Shown: positions 1 through 9,420, counted from the stretch's first letter. The stretch: 64,000 bases of DNA from Alteromonas sp. LOR (GCF_000753865.1 NZ_JQFW01000056.1:310001-374000); one strand, 5' to 3'. Numbers and translations are program-made. The notes: generated by a model from the sequence alone, not told the origin.

Positions 1-433
1 AACCAACGAGTTCCCACGTTTCACCGGCATCACTAGACTTATAAATACCCTTACCGTGGCTTGTGGTTACACCTCGAATAGGACCTTCGCCAGTGCCAAC
101 ATAAATAACGTTATTGTCTGAGGGCGCAACGGCAATAGCACCAATGCTCCCTACAGCGAAATGTTCATCCGAAATTGGCTTCCACGACAATCCCGCATTA
201 GTGGTTTTCCACACCCCTCCACCTGCTGTGCCCATGTAATAAAGCTGAGGTTTTCCATCAACTCCGGCAACGGCGACAGAGCGACCGCCGCGATATGGAC
301 CTATAAATCGGTACTCCATGTTGTCGAAAAGCTCTGCGCTGACGGTTTCTTCTAATGCACTGGTTGAAAATGATGTACTTAGCAGTGTGGTGATAGACAC
401 AACTAAAGCTGCTAATGGTCGCAGTGATTTCAT
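1..433 (-). CDS. BNR/VPS10-type beta-propeller protein, N-terminal part only (gene runs off the window)
   Basis: Only the first 144 codons are inside the window; the 3' part lies before base 1. The protein starts with a Lys/Arg-poor hydrophobic signal peptide (about residues 1-27, ending near STSALEE), so it is probably exported. Mature sequence shows the typical opening of sialidase-like or WD40/YVTN/BNR propellers: FIGPYRGGRSVAVAG, then VWKTTNAGLSW and IYKSSDAGETW, which are Asp-box/BNR-like turns about 50 residues apart. Proteins with this start are usually large (900-1000 aa) and annotated as glycosyl hydrolase or sortilin-like, but their substrate is mostly unknown. It lies downstream of the FucP-like permease and the AroE-like gene on the same strand after a 186-bp gap, so it may belong to the same regulon. 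Enzymatic activity cannot be claimed from this fragment. Confidence 0.75.
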   Translation of the reverse strand, partial: MKSLRPLAALVVSITTLLSTSFSTSALEETVSAELFDNMEYRFIGPYRGGRSVAVAGVDGKPQLYYMGTAGGGVWKTTNAGLSWKPISDEHFAVGSIGAIAVAPSDNNVIYVGTGEGPIRGVTTSHGKGIYKSSDAGETWELVG

Positions 434-619
434 CTTTGAACGCCTTTTTTGTTTTCAATAAAAACTGACACGGACCGTTTTTATCAATATTTATTTTTGG
501 TGGGACTCTATACTGCAATGGAGTCAAGCCAAAGGCAAAGGCTTTAGGGCCGATTAACGCAAGGTAAGGGGTTTTGAAAGAATCATTGTGTATACCGAGT
601 GTCGGCGTGAAAACAAAAG

Positions 620-1468
620 CTAGGTGAATATAGTGTCGAGCGTGGCTTTCATAACGTCTGTATTTGCTTCAAGACCAGTCCAATATTTGATACTCAAACG
701 CCCTTGGTTTACCAGCATCTCCAACCCATTAATGGTTTGGCACCCCCTATTTTTCGCAGTTTTGAGTAGATTTGTCTCTGGAGGATTTGGGATAACATCT
801 GCAACAACAGTGTGCGAATCCATGAGCGATAGATTAATATTAACGTGCTGGCTCGTGTGTGGATATAACCCGATAGTTGTGCAGTTCACTAGAATATCGA
901 TGTTTTGTTCTACGGCAACGGTGTGGTCCCACTCAATAAAATACGCCTTCGCTGACGTATTTTGATTGATCAAACTCACTAAATCTCGGCCACGGTCAGT
1001 ATTTCTATTAACAATGCCAATATTTTCTACTCCGGCTAACGCCAACTCAACGGAAATTGCTCTTGCAGCACCACCCGCGCCTAAAATTAACACCCGTTTG
1101 TCCTTGATATCTAAGATATCGGTGAGTCCTATCAAGAATCCTTTGCCGTCAGTATTCTCGCCTATATACAGGCCGTCTCTTTCTACCACTGTGTTAACCG
1201 CGCCTATTAGCTTCGCAGAATCGCCCAAACCATCGAGATGCTCGATAATCGAGACTTTATGCGGAACTGAGCAGTTAAACCCTTTCCAACCCATTGCTTT
1301 TGCGCCTTTTACTGCATCGTTTAGATTAGACGGAGAGACTTCACAGTTTATGTACCGCCAATCTATCCCCAAATCTTTATAGGCTTCTTCTATCATGGCA
1401 ACCGTTGGATTTTCAGATGCGCCCTGAGAAAAGGAGCCTGTTATGCTTGATAAAAAGTGCAATGACAT
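620..1468 (-). CDS. Shikimate dehydrogenase-like (AroE family) NAD(P)-dependent oxidoreductase
   Basis: 282 aa, the usual AroE length. Visible family features are SVPHKVSI with the catalytic Lys (about residue 71), ENTDGKGF with the catalytic Asp, and the nucleotide-binding VLILGAGGAARAI near residue 125. The N-terminal substrate motif of true AroE (HSxSP after a GxP turn) is not present; here the segment reads TGSFSQGASENP, so the substrate may not be shikimate. The start has a strong ribosome site, AGGAGG five bases before ATG. The gene begins 20 bp after the stop of the FucP-like permease, so the two are very likely cotranscribed. That context points to a catabolic dehydrogenase of a sugar- or polyol-type pathway, or quinate/shikimate use, rather than housekeeping aromatic synthesis. 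Family membership is well supported; the substrate is unknown. Confidence 0.8.
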   Translation of the reverse strand: MSLHFLSSITGSFSQGASENPTVAMIEEAYKDLGIDWRYINCEVSPSNLNDAVKGAKAMGWKGFNCSVPHKVSIIEHLDGLGDSAKLIGAVNTVVERDGLYIGENTDGKGFLIGLTDILDIKDKRVLILGAGGAARAISVELALAGVENIGIVNRNTDRGRDLVSLINQNTSAKAYFIEWDHTVAVEQNIDILVNCTTIGLYPHTSQHVNINLSLMDSHTVVADVIPNPPETNLLKTAKNRGCQTINGLEMLVNQGRLSIKYWTGLEANTDVMKATLDTIFT

Positions 1469-1488
1469 ATTTTCCTCCTGCTAAGGCG

Positions 1489-2763
1489 TTAAGTTCTCTG
1501 TTTTGCTTTGAGGTCAAAAATAGCGTAAGACGCTACAATTAAAAAACACCCTGCCGGCACAATATAGGAAAACGCAGCACTATAGTTGTCGATAAATGAA
1601 GCCTGTAGTAGTGGTATTAATGCCCCACCAAGGATAGCCATTACAAGACCTGCTGCACCAAATTTTGCGTCATCTTTTAAACCATGTAGCGCTACCGCAT
1701 AAATGGTGGGAAACATCAAAGACAGGCAAGCTGATATTCCAATTAACGCCCATATTCCATATTCATTCGGCATGGCTACCATACAGACGCAAAACGCAGA
1801 GGCCGTCATTGCCATTATTGTAAGAAGCAATGCGGGTCTAATAAAACCCATTATCCATGTCATCACAAAACGGGATACGAGAAAAACCAACATACTGTAT
1901 TGAAGAACTTTGCCTCCAGATATTTCATCTCCCCCTTGCACCTCCATCACGTATTGAATGGTGAAAGTCCAAACACAAGTTTGAGCCGCAACGTTGAAAA
2001 ACTGAGCCACAACACCAAAGCGATAATGGCGATTTTTAAACAGCCTTTTGACCGTTGCCCTAAAATCTACTTTCGAACTAGATTCCTGCGCCTGACAGAC
2101 TGTAGGCGTTTTCGTCATCGCAATTGCCAACCAAATAACGACAAGCACACAGGCAAACCCTACATAGGGCACCATTACTGCTTCTAATTCCGCACTCATC
2201 ACCGCAATGATTTGCTCTGCGCTCATACTACTTCGCTCGTCAGCCGTTGCTTGGTTTAGTTGAGGCAGAATTAGCGTTGCCGCTAAAAATACACCTAAGT
2301 TAGTACCAACGGGATTGAATGATTGAGCAAAGTTTAAACGGCGCGTTGCCGTGACTTCGCTTCCCATACGCATAACGTAAGGGTTTGCTGAGGTCTCTAA
2401 AATCGATAACCCACCCGCTAAAATAAAAAGCGCAGCGAGAAAAAAGCCATACGTCATCATCTGGCTTGCAGGGTAAAACATAAACGCACCAACGATGGCA
2501 CACCCCAAGCCCGTCAGAACCCCTGTTTTATAGGAAAACCGCTTGTTAATGAATGCAGCAGGGATCGCCAAACAAAAGTAAGCACCATAATAAGAAAATT
2601 GAACGAGAGCCGATTGAAGTGACGACATAGTAAAAATTTTACTGAACACTTTAACCAACGGGTCGGTCATATTTGCCGCAGTACCCCACGCTGCAAAACA
2701 CACCGTAAGGAGAATAAAAGGCAGTAACATATCGCGGGAAACTAAGGGGGCTTTTTGTTGCAT
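1489..2763 (-). CDS. FucP-type MFS sugar:H+ symporter
   Basis: 424 aa inner-membrane protein with about 12 hydrophobic segments. It carries the FucP family landmarks: SSLQSALVQFSYYGAYF near residue 50, the LAGGLSILETSANPYV segment near residue 115, and LNFAQSFNPVGTNLGV just after it, matching the ALETAANP and LAQSFNPLG signatures of L-fucose/glucose/galactose permeases. It should import a monosaccharide or related polyol with protons. It heads the minus-strand unit followed by the AroE-like gene and lies divergent to the ROK regulator, with a TonB receptor next on the plus strand, so receptor, permease and regulator probably handle the same compound. The actual sugar cannot be read from sequence. 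Confidence 0.85.
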   Translation of the reverse strand: MQQKAPLVSRDMLLPFILLTVCFAAWGTAANMTDPLVKVFSKIFTMSSLQSALVQFSYYGAYFCLAIPAAFINKRFSYKTGVLTGLGCAIVGAFMFYPASQMMTYGFFLAALFILAGGLSILETSANPYVMRMGSEVTATRRLNFAQSFNPVGTNLGVFLAATLILPQLNQATADERSSMSAEQIIAVMSAELEAVMVPYVGFACVLVVIWLAIAMTKTPTVCQAQESSSKVDFRATVKRLFKNRHYRFGVVAQFFNVAAQTCVWTFTIQYVMEVQGGDEISGGKVLQYSMLVFLVSRFVMTWIMGFIRPALLLTIMAMTASAFCVCMVAMPNEYGIWALIGISACLSLMFPTIYAVALHGLKDDAKFGAAGLVMAILGGALIPLLQASFIDNYSAAFSYIVPAGCFLIVASYAIFDLKAKQRT

Positions 2764-2946
2764 GGGTTACGGTCGCATGTTAATTTTTGGTTAACGCATT
2801 TAAACAACAAAAAAATACCGTGTCAATAAATCAACTTTATTTATTTAATTGATTAACTCCGGATTAACCTAATGAGCCTATTTTCATAGAGCAGCATTTA
2901 CCTTGTGTGTGGTATTTTCAATCTCCCTACCGTTGAAGTAAGCATA
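2764..2946. promoter_or_regulatory. Divergent promoter region between fucP-like and ROK genes
   Basis: This AT-rich intergenic stretch separates two divergent genes and should hold both promoters and a ROK operator. It contains repeated GATTAAC-type words (GATTAAC at about 2850 and GGATTAACC about 10 bases later) and GGTTAAC near 2789. Similar GTTAAC words recur upstream of the TonB receptor (about 4320-4345). This is suggestive of a shared operator, but the words are short and AT-rich, so it is a weak inference. Confidence 0.35.
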
Positions 2947-4158
2947 ATGACCTATAAAATAAAATCCCAGCAATCGTCTCGCAACAGCCGAGGCCAATCC
3001 GGTCTCAGGGTGCAAAATGAGCGCAAAATCATGTCTCTCATTCGTCAACATAATGCATTGCCAAAAGCCGAAATCGCCAATAAAACTGGACTTTCTGCAC
3101 AAGCAGTCACGGTTATAATTAAGCGCTTAGAAGAAGAAGAGCTTTTAGTTCGAAAAACTCCACAGCGGGGCCGGGTAGGTCAACCTCTAGTGCCCTTTTC
3201 GCTGAATTCAGAGGGTGCCTTTGGTATTGGACTAAAGGTAGGAAGACGAAGCTTCGACCTGACATTAATTGACTTAAATGGCAATGTTCGCGCCACGCTT
3301 CATGAAAACTTCCAATATCCCAGCGTTACAAAATTATTATCGTTTTTAGAAAAGGGCATTGAAGCCTTAACACTAGGTTTAAGCGACAAGCTACGAGAGA
3401 GAATAATGGGCGTAGGTGTGGCAACCCCCTATGAAATATGGAGTTGGGCTGAAGAGGCTGGCGCACCTTCTAACATTCTTGATGAATGGCGAGATTTTGA
3501 TTTCACAAAAGGAATCAAGAGTATTATCAACTTGCCAGTGTATGTATGCAACGATGATACCGCAGCCTGCTCTGCAGAGTTGAGTTTCGGCAACCCCGGT
3601 CATTTTAATGATTTCATGTACGTTTTTATTGGCACCTTCATTGGCGGAGGAGTGGTTATTAACGGCTCTCTCCTCACAGGTAAAAGGGGTAACGCTGGTG
3701 CGATTGGTTCGTTGCCCCAGCCAATACTAAACAAACAAGGGCAACTCTCCTCACAGCAACTTATCATGCAATCATCGTTGTATATTCTTGAAAAGATGTT
3801 AGTCGATGCCGGCTACGATGGAAAAGCACTTTGGCAATCCAGTGAATATTGGGGAGAGTTAGGCCCAACCCTTGATGACTGGATAGACAAAGTGGCTGAT
3901 GGCCTCGCTTATGCGGCGCTGTGCTCGATGGCTATTTTTGATTTTGAAGCTATTGTTATTGATGGCGCGATCCCGGCCCCAGTTCGAGAAAAGATAATTA
4001 GGGCTACAGCCGAGAAGATCAGTTTAGCCGATACTAGAGGCCTATCTCCTTGCCAAATAGTGAATGGTACGATCGGCGGTAAAGCTCAGTCCATCGGATG
4101 CGCTAACCTACCGTTATTAGTCAACTTTTCTCAAGACAGCCAAAACTTATTTAACTAA
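2947..4158 (+). CDS. ROK family transcriptional regulator
   Basis: About 403 aa. The N-terminal part (residues 20-90) is a winged helix: the NERKIMSLIRQHNALPKAEI segment leads into a helix-turn-helix around TGLSAQAVTVIIKRLEEE, with the wing KTPQRGRVGQP. The rest is a ROK/sugar-kinase fold with FGIGLKVGR, VYVCNDDTAACSAE and GTFIGGGVVINGSLLTG as the glucose-binding and phosphate-like motifs. The CxCGxxGC zinc motif of many ROK proteins is not seen. The open frame extends to a GTG at 2905, but the ATG at 2947 is preceded by GAAG and gives the usual ROK start, so I use 2947. It is divergent to the FucP-type permease and precedes the TonB receptor, so it is the likely local regulator, with a sugar or sugar derivative as inducer. 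Confidence 0.85.
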   Translation: MTYKIKSQQSSRNSRGQSGLRVQNERKIMSLIRQHNALPKAEIANKTGLSAQAVTVIIKRLEEEELLVRKTPQRGRVGQPLVPFSLNSEGAFGIGLKVGRRSFDLTLIDLNGNVRATLHENFQYPSVTKLLSFLEKGIEALTLGLSDKLRERIMGVGVATPYEIWSWAEEAGAPSNILDEWRDFDFTKGIKSIINLPVYVCNDDTAACSAELSFGNPGHFNDFMYVFIGTFIGGGVVINGSLLTGKRGNAGAIGSLPQPILNKQGQLSSQQLIMQSSLYILEKMLVDAGYDGKALWQSSEYWGELGPTLDDWIDKVADGLAYAALCSMAIFDFEAIVIDGAIPAPVREKIIRATAEKISLADTRGLSPCQIVNGTIGGKAQSIGCANLPLLVNFSQDSQNLFN

Positions 4159-4186
4159 GCCTTTACCCTCTCTTATTGACTACCGG

Positions 4187-4214
4187 CAAGCCGCATAACG
4201 CGGCTTGTTTTCTT
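4187..4214 (+). terminator. Rho-independent terminator after the ROK gene
   Basis: An 8-bp perfect stem, CAAGCCGC pairing with GCGGCTTG around a 5-base loop, is followed by TTTTCTTT. It sits 28 bases after the ROK stop codon. Confidence 0.75.
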
Positions 4215-4414
4215 TGCATTTTCCACCGATGTCAAAACTGTTGCGATAACGGTCAATAATTCAGTTCAAAAAATATTAAATAATATTAGTTGATTTATTA
4301 ATTTCATTAATCTACATTTCGTTAACAATCTTGTTACCACTGTTAACACAAAGGCATATTTTCAATTAACAGGATTTACTTACACTAAGAAATTAATCAT
4401 AAGAGGGACACACT

Positions 4415-7012
4415 ATGAAATGCTCAACCAAAATTACACTTATCGCGGCCGCCGTCACTGCGTCTATTTCACAATCATCCATAGCACAAACCGCCGAGGA
4501 AGAAGCCAGTAAACCTAGCAGCTTAGATTTTGAGCAAATCATTGTTACCGGTACGTCTCGACCAAAAGAGAAAATTGAATCTACTAACGCTATGACAACG
4601 TTCGGTGAAGAAAAACTAGAGCGTTTGGCCCCTTATAGTGTGGGTGAGTTGGTACGAAGTATTCCAGGATTTCATGCAGAAGACACGGGGGGTGAAACAG
4701 GTAACAACGTGGCTCCTCGTGGTTTTCCTCTTTCAACGCAAACTGAATTTACCGCTCTACTTCGCGATGGCATGACGGTTTTTTATAACCAAGATGTTTT
4801 ATTTTCACAAAACGACCGCTTTACTCGCCTTTCTAATTTTATAGGTAATGTTGAAGCCATTAGAGGCGGTGCATCCTCTATTTTCGTAGGTAGTGCACCA
4901 GCCGGATTCATCAACTTTTTATCACGTGAAGGCGGTGATGATACTGAGGGAGATGTATTTTTTGAAACTAACAGCAACAATCGTTTGGGGGCCCAAGCGT
5001 GGGTGAGCGGCTCGATTAACGAGCAAACTGTGTATGCCATTGGCGGGTGGTATCGAAAAGGCGATTCTGCTCGCGACCCGGGCTATACCGCCAACCAAGG
5101 TGGAGAGCTAAACGCTAATGTAAAATACTTTTTCGAAGACGCGAGCGGCTTTACTCGGTTCGAGTTTAATAAACAAAACGATAAGTCGTTTTTCTTTATT
5201 CCCCAACCTCTTACAGGCTCTACAACTGACGCTCAAACGATCCCTGGAGGTATGGATATTCGTGACGGCACAACAGGCAACTCTGCAGGTGCGCGCCTGC
5301 TGCGTTTGGCAAACACGCCTAGTGGCGACATAGACTTAGATGTTACCGACGGTAACTTCGCCGACGTTACTTACTTCGGTAATACGACGGAAGTAGAGCT
5401 TAATGATGCTTGGACGTTTTCAAACCAAGTTCGCTACACGGATATGCTGACAACCTTTACAGGCATAATTAATGTTGGCAATGCTGAATCACTTTCTGGC
5501 AAAGCACAGGCTATTTTCGATAGCAACGAGCAGGCACTTGCCGACGCGGTATTTGGTGGTGAATTAAATTATCGTGTCGTCGACGCTGGTACCGGATTTG
5601 AGTTAGCGAACAACAGTAATGTTGATAGCTTTAACACCAATGGTTTTGGTATTAATGCTGGATTCTGGCATCGCCGTTTTGAAGGGGACAACTTACAAAA
5701 CGAAACAAAAATGCGCCATATTTATGAGGGTTTTGATGAGGGTACATTCTATTCTACTTTCGGTTTGTTCGTATCGAATATAAATGGACATGTAACTGAC
5801 TATCGCATTAACACACTGCAATCTGTTGAGCCGTTGCCACAACGCCTCGATATCGCCTTCATAGATGCCGAAGGAAATGATATTGCAAGTGGAACCTATA
5901 AAGGCATACAAGCCGGTTCTCATGGTTTTGCTAACATTGTTTACAATGAGTCAACCATTGCGCCTTATGCCGACTTTGAATATGAGATTGATGATTTAAC
6001 CTTAAACCTTGGTGCGCGATATGAAACATTGAGAGCCAATGGTGAAGCGGAAAATCCGGGGAATTATGAAATTAGCAGCTTTACAACCGACTCGGATCCG
6101 GTGAATGGCAATATCATTCTTCCCTTTGGTGCAGGGACATACAGAAATTTTGATGTTGAATACAACGAATTAGCGTGGACAGTCGCCGCAAACTACATAG
6201 TCAATGAGGATTTTGCTGTATTTACGCGATATGCAGATGGCTTCCGTATGCCAGATGTAGACAAATACATGGCGATTACAGACCTGTCGAGTCAAGAGGA
6301 GATAGACGAGTTTAATCGCTCTGAACGTCGAGAAACACAGCCTGCATCTACAGTAATGGCCGAACTGGGCTTTAAATATAACTCAGGCGACGTTGCAGCG
6401 TTCTTAACAGGTTATTATGCTGCGGCAGACGATTTATTCTTTAACGTTCCTACGGTGGTAGATAATCAGGTAGTACAACGCCAAGCATTCCGCAATACCG
6501 AAACGTTGGGTCTTGAGGCCGAATTCAATCTGCAAGTAACAGAAGGATGGAGCGTTGGCTTGTCTGCCACGTATCAAGATCCAGAATTTGTTAATACCCC
6601 TGCAGCCGAATTTATTAATAGCGATGGTAATGTTGATACAGTAGATATTAATGGCAATATGCCAGTGCGAGTACCCAAGCATTTTGGACAGCTTACTACT
6701 AGCTATGAATTCGAAGATTTTGCTTGGGGCGTAGCAAGTATCAATGCGACTTACTCATGGAGTGGTAAACGCTATGCGGACGACGCGAATACTGCAGAAC
6801 TGCCATTTTACGGAATGCTAAACTTAGGCTTCGCTATTGAAAATGAAGATGGCTACTACGTTCGGGCTGATGTGAAAAATATTAATAATTCTGAAGGCTT
6901 ATCCGAAGGTGATCCTCGAGCAGGTGAAACAGTTGCAGGCCAAAGTACAACATTTAACGCACGAGTAGTGCTACCTCGTACCTTTACAGTGAGCGTGGGT
7001 AAGCGTTTTTAA
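4415..7012 (+). CDS. TonB-dependent outer-membrane receptor
   Basis: 865 aa with a signal peptide (residues 1-25, cut near SIAQ/TAEE). After the leader comes a TonB-box-like segment around FEQIIVTGTSRP, then a plug domain (about residues 55-175) with LVRSIPGFHAED, APRGF, LLRDGM and VEAIRGGASSIFVGSAPAGFINF. The remainder is a long series of amphipathic strands ending in FTVSVGKRF, with the terminal Phe typical of BamA-inserted barrels. It should import a ligand too large or scarce for porins, driven by TonB-ExbBD. Next to a ROK regulator and a sugar permease, the ligand is probably an oligosaccharide or glycoconjugate rather than a siderophore; that is inference. The 256-bp upstream gap is AT-rich with several GTTAAC words. 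Confidence 0.9.
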   Translation: MKCSTKITLIAAAVTASISQSSIAQTAEEEASKPSSLDFEQIIVTGTSRPKEKIESTNAMTTFGEEKLERLAPYSVGELVRSIPGFHAEDTGGETGNNVAPRGFPLSTQTEFTALLRDGMTVFYNQDVLFSQNDRFTRLSNFIGNVEAIRGGASSIFVGSAPAGFINFLSREGGDDTEGDVFFETNSNNRLGAQAWVSGSINEQTVYAIGGWYRKGDSARDPGYTANQGGELNANVKYFFEDASGFTRFEFNKQNDKSFFFIPQPLTGSTTDAQTIPGGMDIRDGTTGNSAGARLLRLANTPSGDIDLDVTDGNFADVTYFGNTTEVELNDAWTFSNQVRYTDMLTTFTGIINVGNAESLSGKAQAIFDSNEQALADAVFGGELNYRVVDAGTGFELANNSNVDSFNTNGFGINAGFWHRRFEGDNLQNETKMRHIYEGFDEGTFYSTFGLFVSNINGHVTDYRINTLQSVEPLPQRLDIAFIDAEGNDIASGTYKGIQAGSHGFANIVYNESTIAPYADFEYEIDDLTLNLGARYETLRANGEAENPGNYEISSFTTDSDPVNGNIILPFGAGTYRNFDVEYNELAWTVAANYIVNEDFAVFTRYADGFRMPDVDKYMAITDLSSQEEIDEFNRSERRETQPASTVMAELGFKYNSGDVAAFLTGYYAAADDLFFNVPTVVDNQVVQRQAFRNTETLGLEAEFNLQVTEGWSVGLSATYQDPEFVNTPAAEFINSDGNVDTVDINGNMPVRVPKHFGQLTTSYEFEDFAWGVASINATYSWSGKRYADDANTAELPFYGMLNLGFAIENEDGYYVRADVKNINNSEGLSEGDPRAGETVAGQSTTFNARVVLPRTFTVSVGKRF

Positions 7013-7030
7013 AGTAAGTTTCGCAAAAAG

Positions 7031-7064
7031 AGTAGCCTGCCTGTTAGGCAGGCTACTCATCTTT
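7031..7064 (+). terminator. Rho-independent terminator after the TonB receptor
   Basis: An 11-bp perfect stem (AGTAGCCTGCC with GGCAGGCTACT) around the loop TGTTA is followed by CATCTTT. It lies 18 bases past the receptor stop. Confidence 0.8.
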
Positions 7065-7275
7065 AAATTCCCGTTAATATTCCTTCTTAATATTCCTTCT
7101 TAATATCAATATCCCCCTCTTATTATCGCCCTTGTGGCCATCGCTACTTTCCAAAAAACCATAAAACAATGAATTCAACTCATATAAAAATGAAATTAAG
7201 TCATTTTTATTCATGGTTTTAATTGCGTATAACATGGTTATTGTTTTCAGCACCAAACATAGAGCCAACACAGCG

Positions 7276-8253
7276 ATGACTAACGAATTTGAATTTACTA
7301 TCACTCGTACTCGTTTTGATGAAGACTATCAGCCTTCTGAGCATACTCGGGTAACCACAAACTTCGCTAATTTAGCGAGGGGTAAGCAGCGAAAAGTTAA
7401 CCTGCGCAATGCACTGCAAATGATAGACAATCGATTTAACGCACTTGCTACTTGGGATAATGCTGCTGCAGATAGATACACTGTTGAGCTTGATATCATA
7501 TCGGTTGATGTGGATGTCGAAGGCAACGGAGAGAGCTTTCCAACCATTGAAATTCTTCAAACCAATATTGTTGACACAAAAACGGGCAAACGCTCGCAAG
7601 GTATTGTTGGCAATAACTTCTCATCGTATATACGCGATTACGACTTCAGTGTAGTGCTGTCTAATCACAACAAAGGACAGTCGCATTTCAGTGTGCCTGA
7701 TGACTTTGGCGAGCTGCACGGAAAACTATTCCAGCACTTCGTACACTCTGAGGCCTACAAAGCGCAGTTTACGAAGTCGCCGGTAATATGCATCAGCGTG
7801 TCAGACAACAAGGTGTATCAGAGAACAGAAAATGAACACCCCGTTTTAGGCGTAGAATACACCCCTAACGAAACCTCATTAACCGAAAGCTATTTTAAAA
7901 AGATGGGACTGAACGTGCGCTATTTTATGCCGCCTAATAGCGTCGCCCCCTTTGCCTTTTATTTCTTTGGCGACCTGCTAAACGACTACACCAATTTAGA
8001 GCTTATTAGCACCATTAGCACAATGGAAACGTTTCAAAAGATTTATCGGCCTGAAATTTATAACGCAAATGCTATTGCGGGTAAACACTATCAACCGAAC
8101 CTCAAACACCAAGATCATTCCATTACCCGAATTGTTTACGACCGAGATGAACGTTCTCAATTAGCGGTTGAACAAGGCAAGTTTGTTGAGGAAAAGTTTA
8201 TTACACCCTATCAGACAGTGCTGACCCAATGGTCACGACAGTGCGCTTGGTAA
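7276..8253 (+). CDS. mesX: MesX, DUF1852 accessory protein of folate-independent methionine synthase
   Basis: 325 aa from the ATG at 7276, which gives the conserved DUF1852 opening MTNEFEFTITRTRFDEDY; an in-frame ATG at 7213 would add an unlikely hydrophobic 21-residue tail. Family blocks seen include TRVTTNFANLARG, LRNALQMIDNRFNALA and the C-terminal ARG/GLN-rich end. There is no signal peptide and no recognisable catalytic motif. DUF1852 proteins are known to occur beside short MetE-core proteins, and genetic work by others showed they are needed, with oxygen, for the MesD type of methionine synthase. Here the mesD gene follows 135 bp downstream on the same strand, which supports that role. 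The biochemical function of MesX itself is not settled. No MetJ box was spotted upstream by eye. Confidence 0.85.
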   Translation: MTNEFEFTITRTRFDEDYQPSEHTRVTTNFANLARGKQRKVNLRNALQMIDNRFNALATWDNAAADRYTVELDIISVDVDVEGNGESFPTIEILQTNIVDTKTGKRSQGIVGNNFSSYIRDYDFSVVLSNHNKGQSHFSVPDDFGELHGKLFQHFVHSEAYKAQFTKSPVICISVSDNKVYQRTENEHPVLGVEYTPNETSLTESYFKKMGLNVRYFMPPNSVAPFAFYFFGDLLNDYTNLELISTISTMETFQKIYRPEIYNANAIAGKHYQPNLKHQDHSITRIVYDRDERSQLAVEQGKFVEEKFITPYQTVLTQWSRQCAW

Positions 8254-8388
8254 AGGCCAAGCTGCCTTGTACCAGCTAGCTCGCTGTCGATTTTCTCATT
8301 TTCACTATTTCTGTAGCCCCTTTGGTCTTCTAAAGGTTTTAGTTTTCTATGGGAATAGCTCAACTAGGTTATTATTCAAAAATACATT

Positions 8389-9417
8389 ATGAAAACACTA
8401 TTACCCACTTCCACCTCAGGCAGTCTTCCTAAACCAGCATGGCTGGCGCAGCCTGAACAGCTTTGGTCACCGTGGAAACTAGCGCAAGATATTTTGCCTG
8501 AGGGCAAGCACGATGCGTTAAAGCTGTCACTTCACGAACAGCAGTGCGCCGGCATTGATATCGTGTGTGACGGAGAGCAAACTCGTCAGCACTTTGTTAC
8601 CACCTTTATCGAACACTTAAGCGGTGTGGATTTTGAGAATCGAGAAACGGTGACAATTCGAAATCGCTATGAAGCCAGCGTACCAAGGGTAATTGGTGCC
8701 GTTAAGCGCACCCGCACCGTGTTTGTGGAAGATGCCAAGTTTCTTAGAAGCCAAACCTCCCAACCCATTAAATGGGCCCTACCCGGCCCAATGACTATGA
8801 TTGATACGTTATATGACGCTCACTATAAAAGCCGGGAAAAGCTGGCCTGGGAGTTCGCTAAAATTCTGAACCAAGAGGCCAAAGAATTGGAAGCCGCTGG
8901 CGTCGATATCATTCAATTTGATGAACCTGCTTTCAATGTGTTTTTCGATGACGTTAACGAATGGGGCGTGGCTGCTTTAGAGCGCGCGATTGAAGGGCTT
9001 AAGTGCGAGACGGCCGTGCACATATGCTACGGCTATGGCATAAAAGCGAATACAGATTGGAAAAAAACCTTGGGAGAAGAATGGCGTCAGTACGAGACCA
9101 TTTTTCCAAAGCTTCAAAAATCAAACATCGATATCATTTCACTTGAGTGCCACAACTCTAAAGTTCCGCTGGAGCTGATGGAGCTTATCCGCGGTAAAAA
9201 AGTGATGGTCGGCGCAATAGATGTAGCCAACCATGATATTGAAACCCCTGAGGAAGTAGCCACTACGTTAAGAAAGGCACTGAAATTTGTGGATGCAGAC
9301 AAATTGTATCCCTGCACCAATTGTGGAATGGCCCCGTTACCTCGTCATATAGCTCGCGCAAAGTTAAGCGCACTGGCAGCAGGTGCCGAACTCGTGCGAC
9401 AAGAACTAGTGAAATAG
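8389..9417 (+). CDS. mesD: MesD, MetE-core folate-independent methionine synthase
   Basis: 342 aa, matching only the C-terminal catalytic barrel of MetE (full MetE is about 750 aa); the N-terminal folate-binding half is absent. The zinc ligands expected of this barrel are visible: His211 and Cys213 in AVHICYGYG, Glu253 in SLECHNS, and Cys312 in CTNCGMAPLP. Other landmarks are LPGPMTMIDT and IIQFDEPAF. It should methylate homocysteine to methionine without methyl-folate as donor; the physiological methyl donor of this family is not known. The partner mesX lies directly upstream. A weak hairpin with a T-run (8319-8344) sits between the two genes, so they may not be strictly cotranscribed. The stop is only 3 bp from the convergent histidine kinase gene. 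Confidence 0.85.
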   Translation: MKTLLPTSTSGSLPKPAWLAQPEQLWSPWKLAQDILPEGKHDALKLSLHEQQCAGIDIVCDGEQTRQHFVTTFIEHLSGVDFENRETVTIRNRYEASVPRVIGAVKRTRTVFVEDAKFLRSQTSQPIKWALPGPMTMIDTLYDAHYKSREKLAWEFAKILNQEAKELEAAGVDIIQFDEPAFNVFFDDVNEWGVAALERAIEGLKCETAVHICYGYGIKANTDWKKTLGEEWRQYETIFPKLQKSNIDIISLECHNSKVPLELMELIRGKKVMVGAIDVANHDIETPEEVATTLRKALKFVDADKLYPCTNCGMAPLPRHIARAKLSALAAGAELVRQELVK

Positions 9418-9420
9418 CAG

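Noticed and set aside
595-605. CCGAGTGTCGG, the same 11 bases as in the tRNA repeats
   Set aside because: Only this short palindrome matches and none of the rest of the repeat unit does; probably coincidence.
7058-7275. MetJ boxes or an S-box/SAM riboswitch upstream of mesX
   Set aside because: No AGACGTCT-like repeats or riboswitch-like pairing could be seen by eye.
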